Shown: piece after piece, positions 26,650 through 34,508 of the stretch
How positions within the stretch are numbered: the first letter of the stretch is position 1
How the letters are laid out: every line of letters starts with the position of its first letter
NCBI GenBank assembly: GCA_963781595.1
Contig: CAWAGG010000006.1
Coordinates: 1,178,001-1,242,000, forward strand
DNA: 64,000 bases
Reading direction: 5' to 3'
Origin: JBEDUK01 sp963781595
GTDB taxonomy: Bacteria; Actinomycetota; UBA4738
Translations under genes and position numbers: made by a program
The notes under the pieces: generated by a model
Seen by the model: only the letters and a program-made list of their open reading frames with translations
Databases searched by the model: none
Told to the model about the DNA's origin: nothing

Positions 26650-27498
26650 ATGGACACCGTCGTCCCCGCGTCTGATCGGCGGCCGTCGATCCCGACGCCC
26701 GTGCGCGTGTGCGTGATCGCCGTCGGCGCGTACGCGTACGGGTTCATCGCCGAACATCTCCCCGCGGCCCAGACCGACGCGACGATCTTCTGGATCGGAA
26801 ACCTCGCGGCGCCGTTCGTGCTGATCCCGTTCCTGGCCGGCGCGTGGCACTTCCGACCGGTGGCTGCCTCGGCGGTGGGCGCCCTAGCCGGGGTCGCGGC
26901 TGTGGCCGGCTTCTACGATCTGGTGGCGGTCGCCCGGACGACCGCGGTCGAACAGGGGCTCCCGACTTCGACGCCGACCGGGACGGTCATCGCGCAGGCG
27001 TACGCGAACTGGTTCCGGAACCTGCTGCTCGGTGACCCTGGCGGAAGGCCCTGGCTCGCCGTGGCGCTGGTCACCGGGCTGATCTTCGGCTATCTCGGCT
27101 ACACGTGGGCTCGGAAGGGGAGTCGCCTCGCCGCGAGCGCGGTCGCCGCGGTGTTCATCGTCGAACCGCTCGTCCACGTCGCGGGGCACCGGTACAACCT
27201 GCGGCCCCTGAACCTGTCGATCTGGGGACTCGAAGCCCTGATCGGCGTCGCGGGCCTTGCCTGGGTGTGGCTGCGACGTGTGGACCTACGAACGGTCGGC
27301 GCCAACGGCCCGAGCAACCGCGCCGGGGATGAGGTTCATCCGAAAGCATGCCGCTGGACGGTCCCTCGGCACGGGGCCCTTCGGCCTTGGGGCGTCACGG
27401 CGGCATCTCTAACGTTCGGTCGAAAGGGGAGGCGCCGAGAGGCGGGACCGCAGGGTCCAGAGCCTCGGGGCGGACACCGGACGGCATCTCGACCCTGA
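26650..27498 (+). CDS. Uncharacterised membrane protein (DUF6518-like)
   Basis: 282 aa from ATG 26650. About six membrane segments lie between residues 18 and 205: VRVCVIAVGAYAYGFIAEHL, FWIGNLAAPFVLIPFLAGAW, AASAVGALAGVAAVAGFYDLV, a fourth around WLAVALVTGLIFGYLGYTWA, then two more. The last 60 residues are basic, Pro/Gly-rich and not membrane-like. They extend over the leader of the next gene, so the stop position may be secondary. I do not recognise the function. It is a conserved actinobacterial membrane protein at best. Confidence 0.6.
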   Translation: MDTVVPASDRRPSIPTPVRVCVIAVGAYAYGFIAEHLPAAQTDATIFWIGNLAAPFVLIPFLAGAWHFRPVAASAVGALAGVAAVAGFYDLVAVARTTAVEQGLPTSTPTGTVIAQAYANWFRNLLLGDPGGRPWLAVALVTGLIFGYLGYTWARKGSRLAASAVAAVFIVEPLVHVAGHRYNLRPLNLSIWGLEALIGVAGLAWVWLRRVDLRTVGANGPSNRAGDEVHPKACRWTVPRHGALRPWGVTAASLTFGRKGRRREAGPQGPEPRGGHRTASRP

Positions 27499-27507
27499 GG
27501 AGGGAAG
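27405..27507 (+). promoter_or_regulatory. Leader of exported protein copy 1, related to the leader of copy 2
   Basis: Shares with 30835-30928 the blocks CTCTAA/CTCTAC, GGGGAGGCGCCGAG/GGGAGGGCGCCGAG, CGGAxACCGG and the strong Shine-Dalgarno. GGTCGA (27418-27423) can pair with TCGACC (27489-27494), enclosing the block and a GGACC-GCAG-GGTCC hairpin. Possibly a structured 5' leader; no known riboswitch consensus was matched. Confidence 0.35.
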
Positions 27508-28593
27508 ATGCACCGGACCACTGGACGACCCCGCCGCACGTTCACGGCGCTCCTCGGCACCGTCTCGATCCTCGCGCTCACCCTCGCCGTCATCGCTCGG
27601 CCAGCCGTGCCCGCACGAGCGGACGAGGGCGGGGGAGACGTCTCGATCGCCGAAGCCGTCGCGCAGGCGGCCGAGTCCGGTCAACCCGTGCTCGCCACGG
27701 CGGAGACCACCGAGTCCTCGAGCGTGGTCGCGAACCCGGACGGTACCCTCACGGCGACGCTTGGAGCAGGACCCTTGCAGGAGCCCGATCCGGAGAGCGA
27801 GACGGGATGGTCCCCGATCGACCTCACGCTGGAGCACACCGGTGGGACCTACGCGCCGGCGGTCTCGGCAGCGGACACGAGCTTCTCCGACGGCGGCTCC
27901 GGTGACCTCGCGAGCCTGGACGAGGGCTCGACCACCTACGCCGAGGGCTGGAGCGGATCGCTCCCGGCCCCGGAGGTCACCGGTGACACCGCGACCTACG
28001 CGAACGTGCTCCCCCACGTCGACCTCGTCCTGCAGGCACAGACCTCGGGCTTCGAGCAGAGCTTCGTCGTGCACACGGCTCCGACCCAGCCGCTCGTGCT
28101 CGACGTGCCGCTCTCCCTCGAGGGCCTGAGCGCGACCGTCGACGCAGACGGCAACCTGATCGTGACCGACGTCCACGGCGATATGGTCGCCACGGCCGGG
28201 ACCGCCGTCATGTTCGGGGCGGCCACGGACACCTCGGGTGAGCCGACGATCTCCGCGGTGGTGGACACCGCGATCGTGAACACACAGGATGGGCCGGTGT
28301 TCCGGATCACGCCGGATCCCGCTTTCTTCTCCGATCCCGAGCTCACCTACCCGGTCACCATCGACCCCTCGCCGAACCTCGACGTGACGACCGACGCCTA
28401 CGTCAAGGAGAGCACCCCAACCTCCTCCTATGTCACCGACAACGTGCTAAAGGTCGGCTCTCCCGACGGCAGCGACAAGACAAGGGCGTTCCTGAAGTTC
28501 GACCTCAGCGGCATCGAGGGTGATGGTGTGGATGTGTCCTCGGCGACCCTGAACCTATACCAGACCGACGCGAACAGCTGCACGGCCACCGAG
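27508..28593 (+). repeat. Paralogous direct repeat, unit 1 (matches 30929-32017)
   Basis: 1086 bp encoding the shared N-terminal region of the two exported proteins. The matching block in copy 2 is 1089 bp. Long identical stretches are present, for example around GGTCCCCGATCGACCTCACG. Homology stops at the CTATE codons in both, where the C-termini diverge. Confidence 0.85.
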
Positions 28594-28785
28594 GGTTCCA
28601 CGAACCTCAAGCATAACTACACTGAGAGCTATCAGGACGGCGGGACGGGGTTCGAGTCGACTGACTGGGCCGGCGATCCGTCGGGCACGTACCACTCAGA
28701 GGGCTCCTCGAGGCTGTGTTTCGTGACCGAGCCGGGAGTCTGCAGAGTACAGGTCCGACGCAATAGCGGGAATGTATCCTTTTGA
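27508..28785 (+). CDS. Exported DNRLRE-type surface protein, copy 1 (C-terminally truncated)
   Basis: 425 aa with a strong Shine-Dalgarno (GAGGAGGGAAG). Signal peptide at 1-38 (TALLGTVSILALTLAVIARP, then ARA). Residues 40-362 are closely related to the paralogue at 30929: PVLATAETTESSSVVANPDG, GWSPIDLTLEH, GFEQSFVVHTAPTQPLVLDV. This is the N-terminal region common in large actinobacterial wall/RHS-like exported proteins. The DNRLRE domain begins at about 315 (YVKESTPTSSYVTDNVLKVG) but breaks off after CTATE at 28593. It is replaced by about 63 unrelated residues, richer in A/T codons, ending in a Cys-containing tail. The family domain is therefore incomplete, and this copy is probably a decayed or recombined version. 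Role unknown; likely cell surface. Confidence 0.78.
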   Translation: MHRTTGRPRRTFTALLGTVSILALTLAVIARPAVPARADEGGGDVSIAEAVAQAAESGQPVLATAETTESSSVVANPDGTLTATLGAGPLQEPDPESETGWSPIDLTLEHTGGTYAPAVSAADTSFSDGGSGDLASLDEGSTTYAEGWSGSLPAPEVTGDTATYANVLPHVDLVLQAQTSGFEQSFVVHTAPTQPLVLDVPLSLEGLSATVDADGNLIVTDVHGDMVATAGTAVMFGAATDTSGEPTISAVVDTAIVNTQDGPVFRITPDPAFFSDPELTYPVTIDPSPNLDVTTDAYVKESTPTSSYVTDNVLKVGSPDGSDKTRAFLKFDLSGIEGDGVDVSSATLNLYQTDANSCTATEGSTNLKHNYTESYQDGGTGFESTDWAGDPSGTYHSEGSSRLCFVTEPGVCRVQVRRNSGNVSF

Positions 28786-28788
28786 TCG

Positions 28789-30036
28789 ATGACGACGATG
28801 AAGCCTAGGCCTCGGCGCCATTGGAACAGGGGCCGGGGCTTTGGCTTCGTCAGTGCGATGGCCGTCGCGCTAGCCATTGCTTACTTCGTGAGCGGGGCTT
28901 CCGCCTCCGGCGGTACGGACCGGAGTTACTCCAACTGGTCCATTCAGCGAACTCGGGACCCCTCGGACGGATCAAGCGTCAATCTCTCATCGGTGAGTTG
29001 CACCGCCGTCGGCCACTGCGTCGCTGTCGGTGGCGGCGCCTACGGTGGGGAGCCCTTCAAGGATCCACTTATCGAGCGTCTGAAGAAAGGCCGCTGGACA
29101 ATCGAGCCGGCGGAAGTGCCTCCGAGAGCGCTCATCTCCTACCTTACAGGCATCGACTGCGCTTCGAAGAGCCGATGCACTGCGGTCGGATACTCCCTGA
29201 ACGACGACAAGACCTACTCCTCCGTCGCGGAGACCTGGGACGGATCGACCTGGTCGCTCATGCCGCTCTCTGATCCTGCGGGTGCCCTGCTCACGTGGTT
29301 GACCGATGTCACATGCCCAGACTTACACCGATGCATCGCCGCCGGGTTCGCGATTCAGTCGACTGCCCGGGGCGAGCAGGAGCTGGCCATCACTCAGGAG
29401 TGGGATGGCTTGTCATGGACGCTCCGTATCCTGCCCGCCCCGGCGGACTCGAAGCATCCGAACGTGCTTGGCGTATCGTGCTCGACGGCCAACGCGTGCA
29501 CGGCGGTCGGGACGTTCGTGGATCACGGCACGCATCCCCTCGTCGAACGCTGGGACGGCGCTTCGTGGACGATCCAGCCGACCCCGGACCTGCCCGATGG
29601 GAGGGACGGCTACTTCTCGTCGGTGGTATGCCCGGATGCATCTACCTGTGTGGCCGTCGGGAGCATGGGACCTCCCAACCGCTCGAAGACGTTGGTCGAA
29701 ACCTGGGACGGAATCACCTGGCGCGTACAAGACACCCCGACTCCGAAGCATTCGCACGGAGGCGCGGTGCTATCCCATGTCTCTTGCCCGCGCATCGACG
29801 CTTGCCTTGCAGTTGGATCCTACGTAGGCGGGCCTAACGGCGCGCTCGTGTCGATGCTGGCGGAGCGATGGGACGGGACGAAGTGGTCGCTAACGCATCC
29901 GGCGGTGCCGGATGGAGCGGCGCTGACCGAGCTCTTCGGGACGTCCTGCCTCGGCAACCTCGCGTGTGTCGCTGTCGGCGACCATGCGAAGCTCGGCCGA
30001 CCCCATCGCACGCTTGCGGAGTTCTACGACGGGTAG
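28789..30036 (+). CDS. Exported seven-repeat beta-propeller-like protein with a Cys pair per repeat
   Basis: 415 aa starting 3 bp after the preceding stop. Signal peptide at about 18-41 (FVSAMAVALAIAYFVSGASA). Seven repeats of about 50-55 residues share SC-x5-C-x-AVG followed by a strand ending in ExWDGxxWxxxP; examples are SCTAVGHCVAVGG, DCASKSRCTAVGY, TCPDLHRCIAAGF, SCSTANACTAVGT, VCPDASTCVAVGS, SCPRIDACLAVGS and SCLGNLACVAVGD. The last repeat lacks its W strand, and the N-terminus (YSNWSIQRT) could supply it, the usual 'velcro' closure of a seven-bladed propeller. The Cys pairs probably form disulphides outside the cell. G+C is lower than in neighbours. Ligand and role unknown. Confidence 0.75.
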   Translation: MTTMKPRPRRHWNRGRGFGFVSAMAVALAIAYFVSGASASGGTDRSYSNWSIQRTRDPSDGSSVNLSSVSCTAVGHCVAVGGGAYGGEPFKDPLIERLKKGRWTIEPAEVPPRALISYLTGIDCASKSRCTAVGYSLNDDKTYSSVAETWDGSTWSLMPLSDPAGALLTWLTDVTCPDLHRCIAAGFAIQSTARGEQELAITQEWDGLSWTLRILPAPADSKHPNVLGVSCSTANACTAVGTFVDHGTHPLVERWDGASWTIQPTPDLPDGRDGYFSSVVCPDASTCVAVGSMGPPNRSKTLVETWDGITWRVQDTPTPKHSHGGAVLSHVSCPRIDACLAVGSYVGGPNGALVSMLAERWDGTKWSLTHPAVPDGAALTELFGTSCLGNLACVAVGDHAKLGRPHRTLAEFYDG

Positions 30037-30383
30037 GGAAGCCCGGCACGAGGCGAGCCGCAAGTAGACAGGGCGTGCCCCGGGCACCCGGGTCGCCATA
30101 GGGACCGAGCTACTTGCTCGAATCGTAGGATTGCGGGTGCTTTCTGCACCACGCTCCAATAGCTACAGAAGGCCCGGTCCGGGAAGCGGGGCCCGCTACG
30201 CAACACGCGGCGGTGTGATCACGTGACCGTAAGTGTGCTGGTCTGAGCGGAGCCATGTTTCCGAGCGGAGATGACGCATCACCTGCTGCCAAACCTTATC
30301 GAGCGTGTACCGACCCGCGGAAACAAACGCCAAAGCGGGCCTTCTGGACCAACCGACCGTCCGCAGGGTTCGCTCCAAGCAGC
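30037..30383. other. Gene-free stretch
   Basis: About 350 bp without a convincing gene on either strand. Small hairpins are visible, e.g. GTGCC/GGCAC near 30074-30087 and GGTGC-TTTCT-GCACC near 30138-30152, neither followed by a T run. No tRNA, promoter or repeat could be assigned. It separates the propeller gene from the pmbA fragment. Confidence 0.5.
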
Positions 30384-30762
30384 TTAATGATCGCTGGCGC
30401 CGCTGAAATTGAACCTCGCGATCTTCAGGGCCGGCACCCGCGCGCCGGCGAAGAAGAACTCGCTCGCCGCTTCGAGTTCGCTCCCTACCATCTGCACGTC
30501 GGACAGCGCCGCAAGGATCGACTGGGTGTACCGGAGGTTCTTCACCGGCCGGGTCACGCGGCCGTGCTCGATCAGCCAGGTCCCGTCGCGGGTCATGCCC
30601 GTGATGATGCTCTCGATCGGCTGCACGACGTTCGAGTAGTGGAACCGCGTCACCAACAGCCCGCGCGAGGTCGACGCGATCATCTCCTCCAGGGTGGCGT
30701 CGCCCGGCTCCAGCCGCAGGTTCAGCGGGAACGGCCGTCGGGGTTCGGCGCGGGGCAGGCCG
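30384..30762 (-). pseudogene. 3'-terminal fragment of a pmbA gene
   Basis: The last 99 codons (30683 to 30387) encode RGLLVTRFHYSNVVQPIESI through ARFNFSGASDH. They match the C-terminus of the intact pmbA at 35663 in 91 of 99 positions, with TAA instead of TGA as stop. Homology continues upstream to about 30762 (PFPLNLRLEPGD), where two small compensating indels occur. No start codon or upstream domain of PmbA is present. Similarity ends at the stop codon on one side and near a hairpin (30755-30792) on the other. This is a non-functional duplicate marking one end of a tandem duplication. Confidence 0.88.
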
Positions 30763-30792
30763 CGGTTCCACGCGGAACCAGCCGTGGCCTGC
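30755..30792. repeat. Inverted repeat (hairpin) at the pmbA-fragment boundary
   Basis: The left arm GCAGGCC-gc-GGTTCC and the right arm GGAACC-agccgt-GGCCTGC are separated by ACGC. This gives a stem of 13 pairs with an internal bulge. No T run follows, so it is not a standard intrinsic terminator. It sits exactly where homology to pmbA ends and the leader of exported protein copy 2 begins. Confidence 0.6.
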
Positions 30793-30817
30793 CCGCAGGG
30801 GGACGTTCGACCTTGGT

Positions 30818-30928
30818 AGGACGATGCAGCCCCTCTACTTTTGGGGCAAGAACAGGGAGGGCGCCGAGGACGAGCCCGCGGCCCTCGCGCGGATACCGGT
30901 GGAGCATCGGACCCTGAAGGAGGGGAAG
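30818..30928 (+). promoter_or_regulatory. Leader of exported protein copy 2
   Basis: CGATGC (30822-30827) can pair with GCATCG (30904-30909) and encloses a CCCC/GGGG hairpin and a GAGGGC/GCCCTC stem around the block shared with the copy 1 leader. It ends in GAAGGAGGGG just before the ATG. A structured leader is possible; a plain promoter/UTR is the alternative. Confidence 0.35.
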
Positions 30929-32017
30929 ATGGACCGGATCACTCGGCGGGCGAACCGCAGCACCCTTCCCACGCTATTCGCGACGCTCTCGATGGTGGCG
31001 ATCGCGCTCGCCGTGATCGCTCGTCCGGCCGGAACCGCCCGGGCAGAAGGGTCTGACGGCATCACGATCCCCGAGGCCGTCGCCCAGGCGGCCGAGTCCG
31101 GCCATCCCGTGCTCGCGACGGCCGAGACGACGGAGTCCTCGAGCGTCGTGGCCAATCCCGACGGCACGCTCACAGCCACGCTCGGTGCGGGACCCTTGCA
31201 GGAGCCCGACCCCGACAGCCCGACCGGGTGGTCCCCGATCGACCTCACGCTCGAGCACGCCGGCGGCGCCTACGCCCCGGCGGTCTCGGCGGCCGACACC
31301 ACCTTCTCCGACGGCGGATCAGGGGACCTCGCGACACTGCAGGAGGGCTCCACGAGCTACGCGGAGGGTTGGAACGCGGCGCTTCCCGCCCCGAGCGTCT
31401 CGGGCGACACCGCGACCTACCCGAACGTGCGTCCGAACGTGGACCTGATGCTCACCGCCCAGACCTCCGGGTTCGAGCAGCGCTTCGTCGTCAAGGCGCC
31501 GCCTTCGCAGCCCCCCGTGCTGGACGTCCCGCTCTCCCTGGAGGGCCTGAGCGCCACCGTCGACGATACGGGCTCGCTGATCGTCACCGACGTCCACGGC
31601 GAGACGGTCGCGACGGCAGGCACGGCGGTGATGTTCGGCGCCGCCCTCGACGCCGCCGGCGAGCCGCTCGTCTCCGCGGTCGTGGACACCGAGGTGGTGA
31701 GCACCCAGGATGGTCCGGTGTTCCGGATCTCCCCCGACATGGCGTTCTTCTCCGAGCCCGGGCTCACCTACCCGGTCACGATCGATCCCTCGCCGAACCT
31801 CGACGTCACCTACGACACTTACGTGCGGCAGAGCACGCCCACGACGTCCCACATGACCGACGACGTGCTGAAGGTCGGCACGAACGACGGCAGCGACAAG
31901 TACCGTGCCCTGCTGGAGTTCACCGGGGTCGCGGACCTGGTGACGAACCCGATCGAGGTGTCCTCCGCGACGCTGAACCTGTTCCAGATCGATGCGAAGT
32001 CCTGCACCGCCACCGAG
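30929..32017 (+). repeat. Paralogous direct repeat, unit 2 (matches 27508-28593)
   Basis: Second copy of the conserved 5' region of the exported protein genes, 1089 bp. Copy 2 continues into a complete DNRLRE domain, while copy 1 diverges at this point. Confidence 0.85.
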
Positions 32018-33265
32018 GTCGACGTCTACGACGCCACCTCGAACTGGATCACCGTTACCCCCGTCACCTGGAACAGCAAGCCGAGCGCGGGAACGCTCTA
32101 CGCATCGGCGAGCGCCGCCCACGGCAAGCCGAACTCGTCCTGTAGCTCCAGCGGGATGGTCAACATCTCGACCGGCGGAGCGGACGGGCACACGCTCGCC
32201 GACCTGGTGCAGGCCTGGGCCGACGGCACGATCGCCAACGACGGCGTGATCGTGCAGGCTGCCTCGGAGTCGAACAGCGACTACTGGAAGAAGTTCCGCT
32301 CTGCCGACGCCGGGTCGAACACCCCCACGCTGTCGGTGACGTACACAGAGTCGCCCCTCGTTTGCCCGCCTCCCTCGAGCGACGTGATTCTGGGCGACGT
32401 TCGTGACACGGTCTGCGCGACGCAACGCACCGCGGATTCATACATCTCAGGAGGCGTGGCATGGACGACGGGCAGCGAGACGGTGGATGGCATCACTGCC
32501 ACCTACAAGGAGATTCCGCTGGTGGCCGGGGACGAAACTGGCGACTCCGAGAGTGACCACGATACGCTAGTCACATCCGATGGCACCGGCGAGTACCCTG
32601 CCGGGTCACTCTTTCCTAACTTCCCAGGCGAAGCTGGTTACGATTCGTCCATGCCGACGGGCTTCCTGGTGGAACCCGACAGCGATACAGCTCCAGACGC
32701 CGTCTCAGGCCTTACAGCCATTTCAGGCTCCAAACGCTGCGGCCAGGTATCGTCGAACTCAGACAACAGTAACTCGGGCACGGCAGCATTCTACGCAACT
32801 TGCTCGAACCGGTACAAGCCAAACAATCCTCCGGGTGGATCGACGATCTACCGTGTCGTTTGGTTCCAGAGTGGCTCAGCGCATGGCGGAGATTGGCTGC
32901 ATCACCTAATGACTGCATCCGCCCGCGACCACGTCCTTGCGAGCTACGGGCTGGACGTCTGGAGTCCCGATGACTCGCAACCGTACAGCGATCCGACGAC
33001 CATCACGGCTACCCTCAGCGCTGACATCCCTGGTGGATCAGCCAGTATTTCGCAGACCTTTAGGGTGTATCCGGACAAGTTTGGGGTGCAGTACCTCAGC
33101 ATTCCTGGCAGTCGTTACTACTATGGATGGGACGGAGACAAGGGCTGTGGTGGTGGGAGCTGCCAATACATCGGGATTCACGGAGGCTTTCAGTTCAGCT
33201 ACATCGGAACGTATCCCGATTACAATCAGTGGGTCCACATCTCATGGTCCGCCTGGGACGAGTAG
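30929..33265 (+). CDS. Exported DNRLRE-domain surface protein, copy 2, with a distinct C-terminal domain
   Basis: 778 aa from ATG 30929; the frame is open upstream, but the Shine-Dalgarno and copy 1 fix the start. Signal peptide at 1-39. Residues 40-363 match copy 1. A complete DNRLRE domain (about 310-475) reads YVRQSTPTTSHMTDDVLKVG through NWITVTPVTWNSKPS to a closing PTLSVTYTE. These domains are beta-rich modules of wall or sheath proteins. From about 476 to the end the sequence changes: a Cys-containing, Ser/Gly/Tyr-rich domain of about 300 residues with A/T-richer codons (GSKRCGQVSSNSDNSNSG, RYYYGWDGDKGCGGGSCQYIG), which I do not recognise. A conserved carrier plus a variable C-terminus is the layout of polymorphic exported effectors, but no toxin motif is visible. 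Confidence 0.8.
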   Translation: MDRITRRANRSTLPTLFATLSMVAIALAVIARPAGTARAEGSDGITIPEAVAQAAESGHPVLATAETTESSSVVANPDGTLTATLGAGPLQEPDPDSPTGWSPIDLTLEHAGGAYAPAVSAADTTFSDGGSGDLATLQEGSTSYAEGWNAALPAPSVSGDTATYPNVRPNVDLMLTAQTSGFEQRFVVKAPPSQPPVLDVPLSLEGLSATVDDTGSLIVTDVHGETVATAGTAVMFGAALDAAGEPLVSAVVDTEVVSTQDGPVFRISPDMAFFSEPGLTYPVTIDPSPNLDVTYDTYVRQSTPTTSHMTDDVLKVGTNDGSDKYRALLEFTGVADLVTNPIEVSSATLNLFQIDAKSCTATEVDVYDATSNWITVTPVTWNSKPSAGTLYASASAAHGKPNSSCSSSGMVNISTGGADGHTLADLVQAWADGTIANDGVIVQAASESNSDYWKKFRSADAGSNTPTLSVTYTESPLVCPPPSSDVILGDVRDTVCATQRTADSYISGGVAWTTGSETVDGITATYKEIPLVAGDETGDSESDHDTLVTSDGTGEYPAGSLFPNFPGEAGYDSSMPTGFLVEPDSDTAPDAVSGLTAISGSKRCGQVSSNSDNSNSGTAAFYATCSNRYKPNNPPGGSTIYRVVWFQSGSAHGGDWLHHLMTASARDHVLASYGLDVWSPDDSQPYSDPTTITATLSADIPGGSASISQTFRVYPDKFGVQYLSIPGSRYYYGWDGDKGCGGGSCQYIGIHGGFQFSYIGTYPDYNQWVHISWSAWDE

Positions 33266-33304
33266 CCGGGATCGCCTAACAGCCGGAGAAGGAGAGTGGG
33301 TGCA

Positions 33305-33670
33305 ATGCGGTTGCGTGCAGATGGCGCCGAGTACGCTGACCCACCAGTGTCGGATTCTCAGGGCCTACGATGGGCCGCGGTCATCGTGGCGTTCGTCCTG
33401 GGTGCGATGCTTGCCGCATCGCTCACACTCGTTCTGACGCGAGGAACGAGTCTTCCACGGGCAACGACCGTGACCGGCACAGTGGAGGGTCTATCGAGTA
33501 ATGGTGCCGCGTTTGGTTTCCGCCCCGATGGTGGGATCCCCACGAGCTATGAACTCTTCGAGACGCGAGGACTGGAATGGCTTCGGGCCGGCCAGCACGT
33601 GCGACTGCAGGTGGTGGAAGTGGAGGGCCGTCGGATCGTTATCGCAATCACGCGCGCGATGCCGAGTTGA
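33305..33670 (+). CDS. Small single-pass membrane protein
   Basis: 121 aa. ATG 33305 is preferred over GTG 33296 because AAGGAG (33289-33294) is 10 nt upstream of the ATG but only 1 nt from the GTG. One membrane helix (LRWAAVIVAFVLGAMLAASLTLVL) is followed by a compact beta-rich domain outside: TTVTGTVEGLSSNGAAFGFR, then AGQHVRLQVVEVEGRRIVIAI, which looks like a small OB/SH3-type barrel. It sits 39 bp behind the exported protein. An immunity or anchoring partner of that protein is possible, but this is only position-based inference. Confidence 0.65.
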   Translation: MRLRADGAEYADPPVSDSQGLRWAAVIVAFVLGAMLAASLTLVLTRGTSLPRATTVTGTVEGLSSNGAAFGFRPDGGIPTSYELFETRGLEWLRAGQHVRLQVVEVEGRRIVIAITRAMPS

Positions 33671-33695
33671 AAGCTAGTTGGCAGTCAGGCCTTCC

Positions 33696-33719
33696 ACCGC
33701 ACCCGGTTCCTTTGGACAC
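33696..33719 (+). repeat. IS3 element left terminal inverted repeat
   Basis: Partner of 34968-34991. The core CCCGGTTCCTTTGGACAC differs from the right end by one extra T. Confidence 0.6.
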
Positions 33720-33738
33720 TCGACAATGAGGAGGTCCG

Positions 33739-34014
33739 ATGGGATCGGGGAGGTCAGCGGTGGCGGATCCGGCACGGGAGGTCCGGTGGTCGGCCAGGCG
33801 CAAGGCCGACGCGGTGATGCGCCTGCTCCGAGGTGAGGACCTGGAGGAGGTCTCCAGGGAGCTCCGCGTGGAGGCTCACCGGCTCGCAGCTTGGCGCGAT
33901 GACTTCATGGCCGGCGGGATCGAGGGCCTGAAGGCGCAGCCGTCGACGCCGGAGGACCGACGGCTGAAGGAGGCTGAACGCAAGATCGGCCAGCTCACGA
34001 TGGAGAACGAGATC
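33739..34014 (+). pseudogene. IS3 orfA, 5' part
   Basis: 92 codons of an IS3-type OrfA (transposase_8 helix-turn-helix): WSARRKADAVMRLLRGEDLE, then AAWRDDFMAGGIEGLKAQPS and KIGQLTMENEI. The frame then enters the inverted segment and becomes meaningless. The rest of OrfA is on the minus strand, 34508 to 34449 (LKAVARKRGLQIPPRKRPR and stop), and joins perfectly at the Ile codon. The complete protein would be 111 aa, the normal OrfA size. Confidence 0.88.
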
Positions 34015-34508
34015 GATCGCCACGAACGCCCAGACCCAGCCGTCGCGCACGGTGTAGGCCATCGTGGCGTCGGTGCCCCACAGCAGGTTCGGCTCCGGCG
34101 GGATGATCGTGCCGTCGTGCGGACGGGGCTTGCGTCTGCCCCGGGCCCGCTGGGGAGCGAGCAGGCCGGCCTGGCGCATCAGCCTGAGCACGCGCTTGCG
34201 CCCCACCCGGATCCCGTGCTCGCGGCGCAGGCGGGCAGTGACCTTGCGATGGCCCTCGCCCGCGAAGGGAGCGGACCAGATGACCTCCTTGATCCTCTCG
34301 GTGAGCTCTGAGTCGGACAGGGCGGTCTTGGGACCGCGCTTGCGCTGAACGGCCGGCACCAGTTCGGCGACCCGGCGAGCGTAGACCGTGGACCGGGGCG
34401 CCTCGGTGAGCCGGCACACGGTGGCCAGTGGGACGTGGAGCTCGGCGCTCACCTCGGCCGCTTCCTCGGCGGGATCTGCAGCCCCCTTTTTCGGGCAACC
34501 GCCTTGAG
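34015..34508 (-). other. Inverted internal segment of the IS3 element, bounded by GATC
   Basis: GATC at 34011-34014 and 34509-34512 flanks the segment, and a further GATC begins it at 34015. Read on the minus strand it carries the end of orfA (to 34449) and the start of orfB (GTG 34452, overlapping the orfA TGA). OrfB runs through the helix-turn-helix region (IKEVIWSAPFAGEGHRKVTA) to the first catalytic Asp in LLWGTDATM and on to WVWAFVAI at 34015. A GAAAAAGGGGG run (34489-34499) lies near the orfA/orfB junction. Flipping it restores both genes without any loss of bases. Confidence 0.9.

Noticed and set aside
30074..30152. Intrinsic terminators in the gene-free stretch
   Set aside because: The short hairpins have no T run. 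A hairpin alone does not support the call in such GC-rich DNA.
30818..30928. A c-di-GMP riboswitch in the leader
   Set aside because: The GGGCAAACC and GACGCAAAGCC signatures of GEMM-I are absent. Only generic stems were found.
34485..34505. An orfA/orfB programmed slippery site in the IS3 element
   Set aside because: The A5G5 run is near the junction, but orfB has its own GTG overlapping the orfA stop, so coupling by restart explains expression without slippage.
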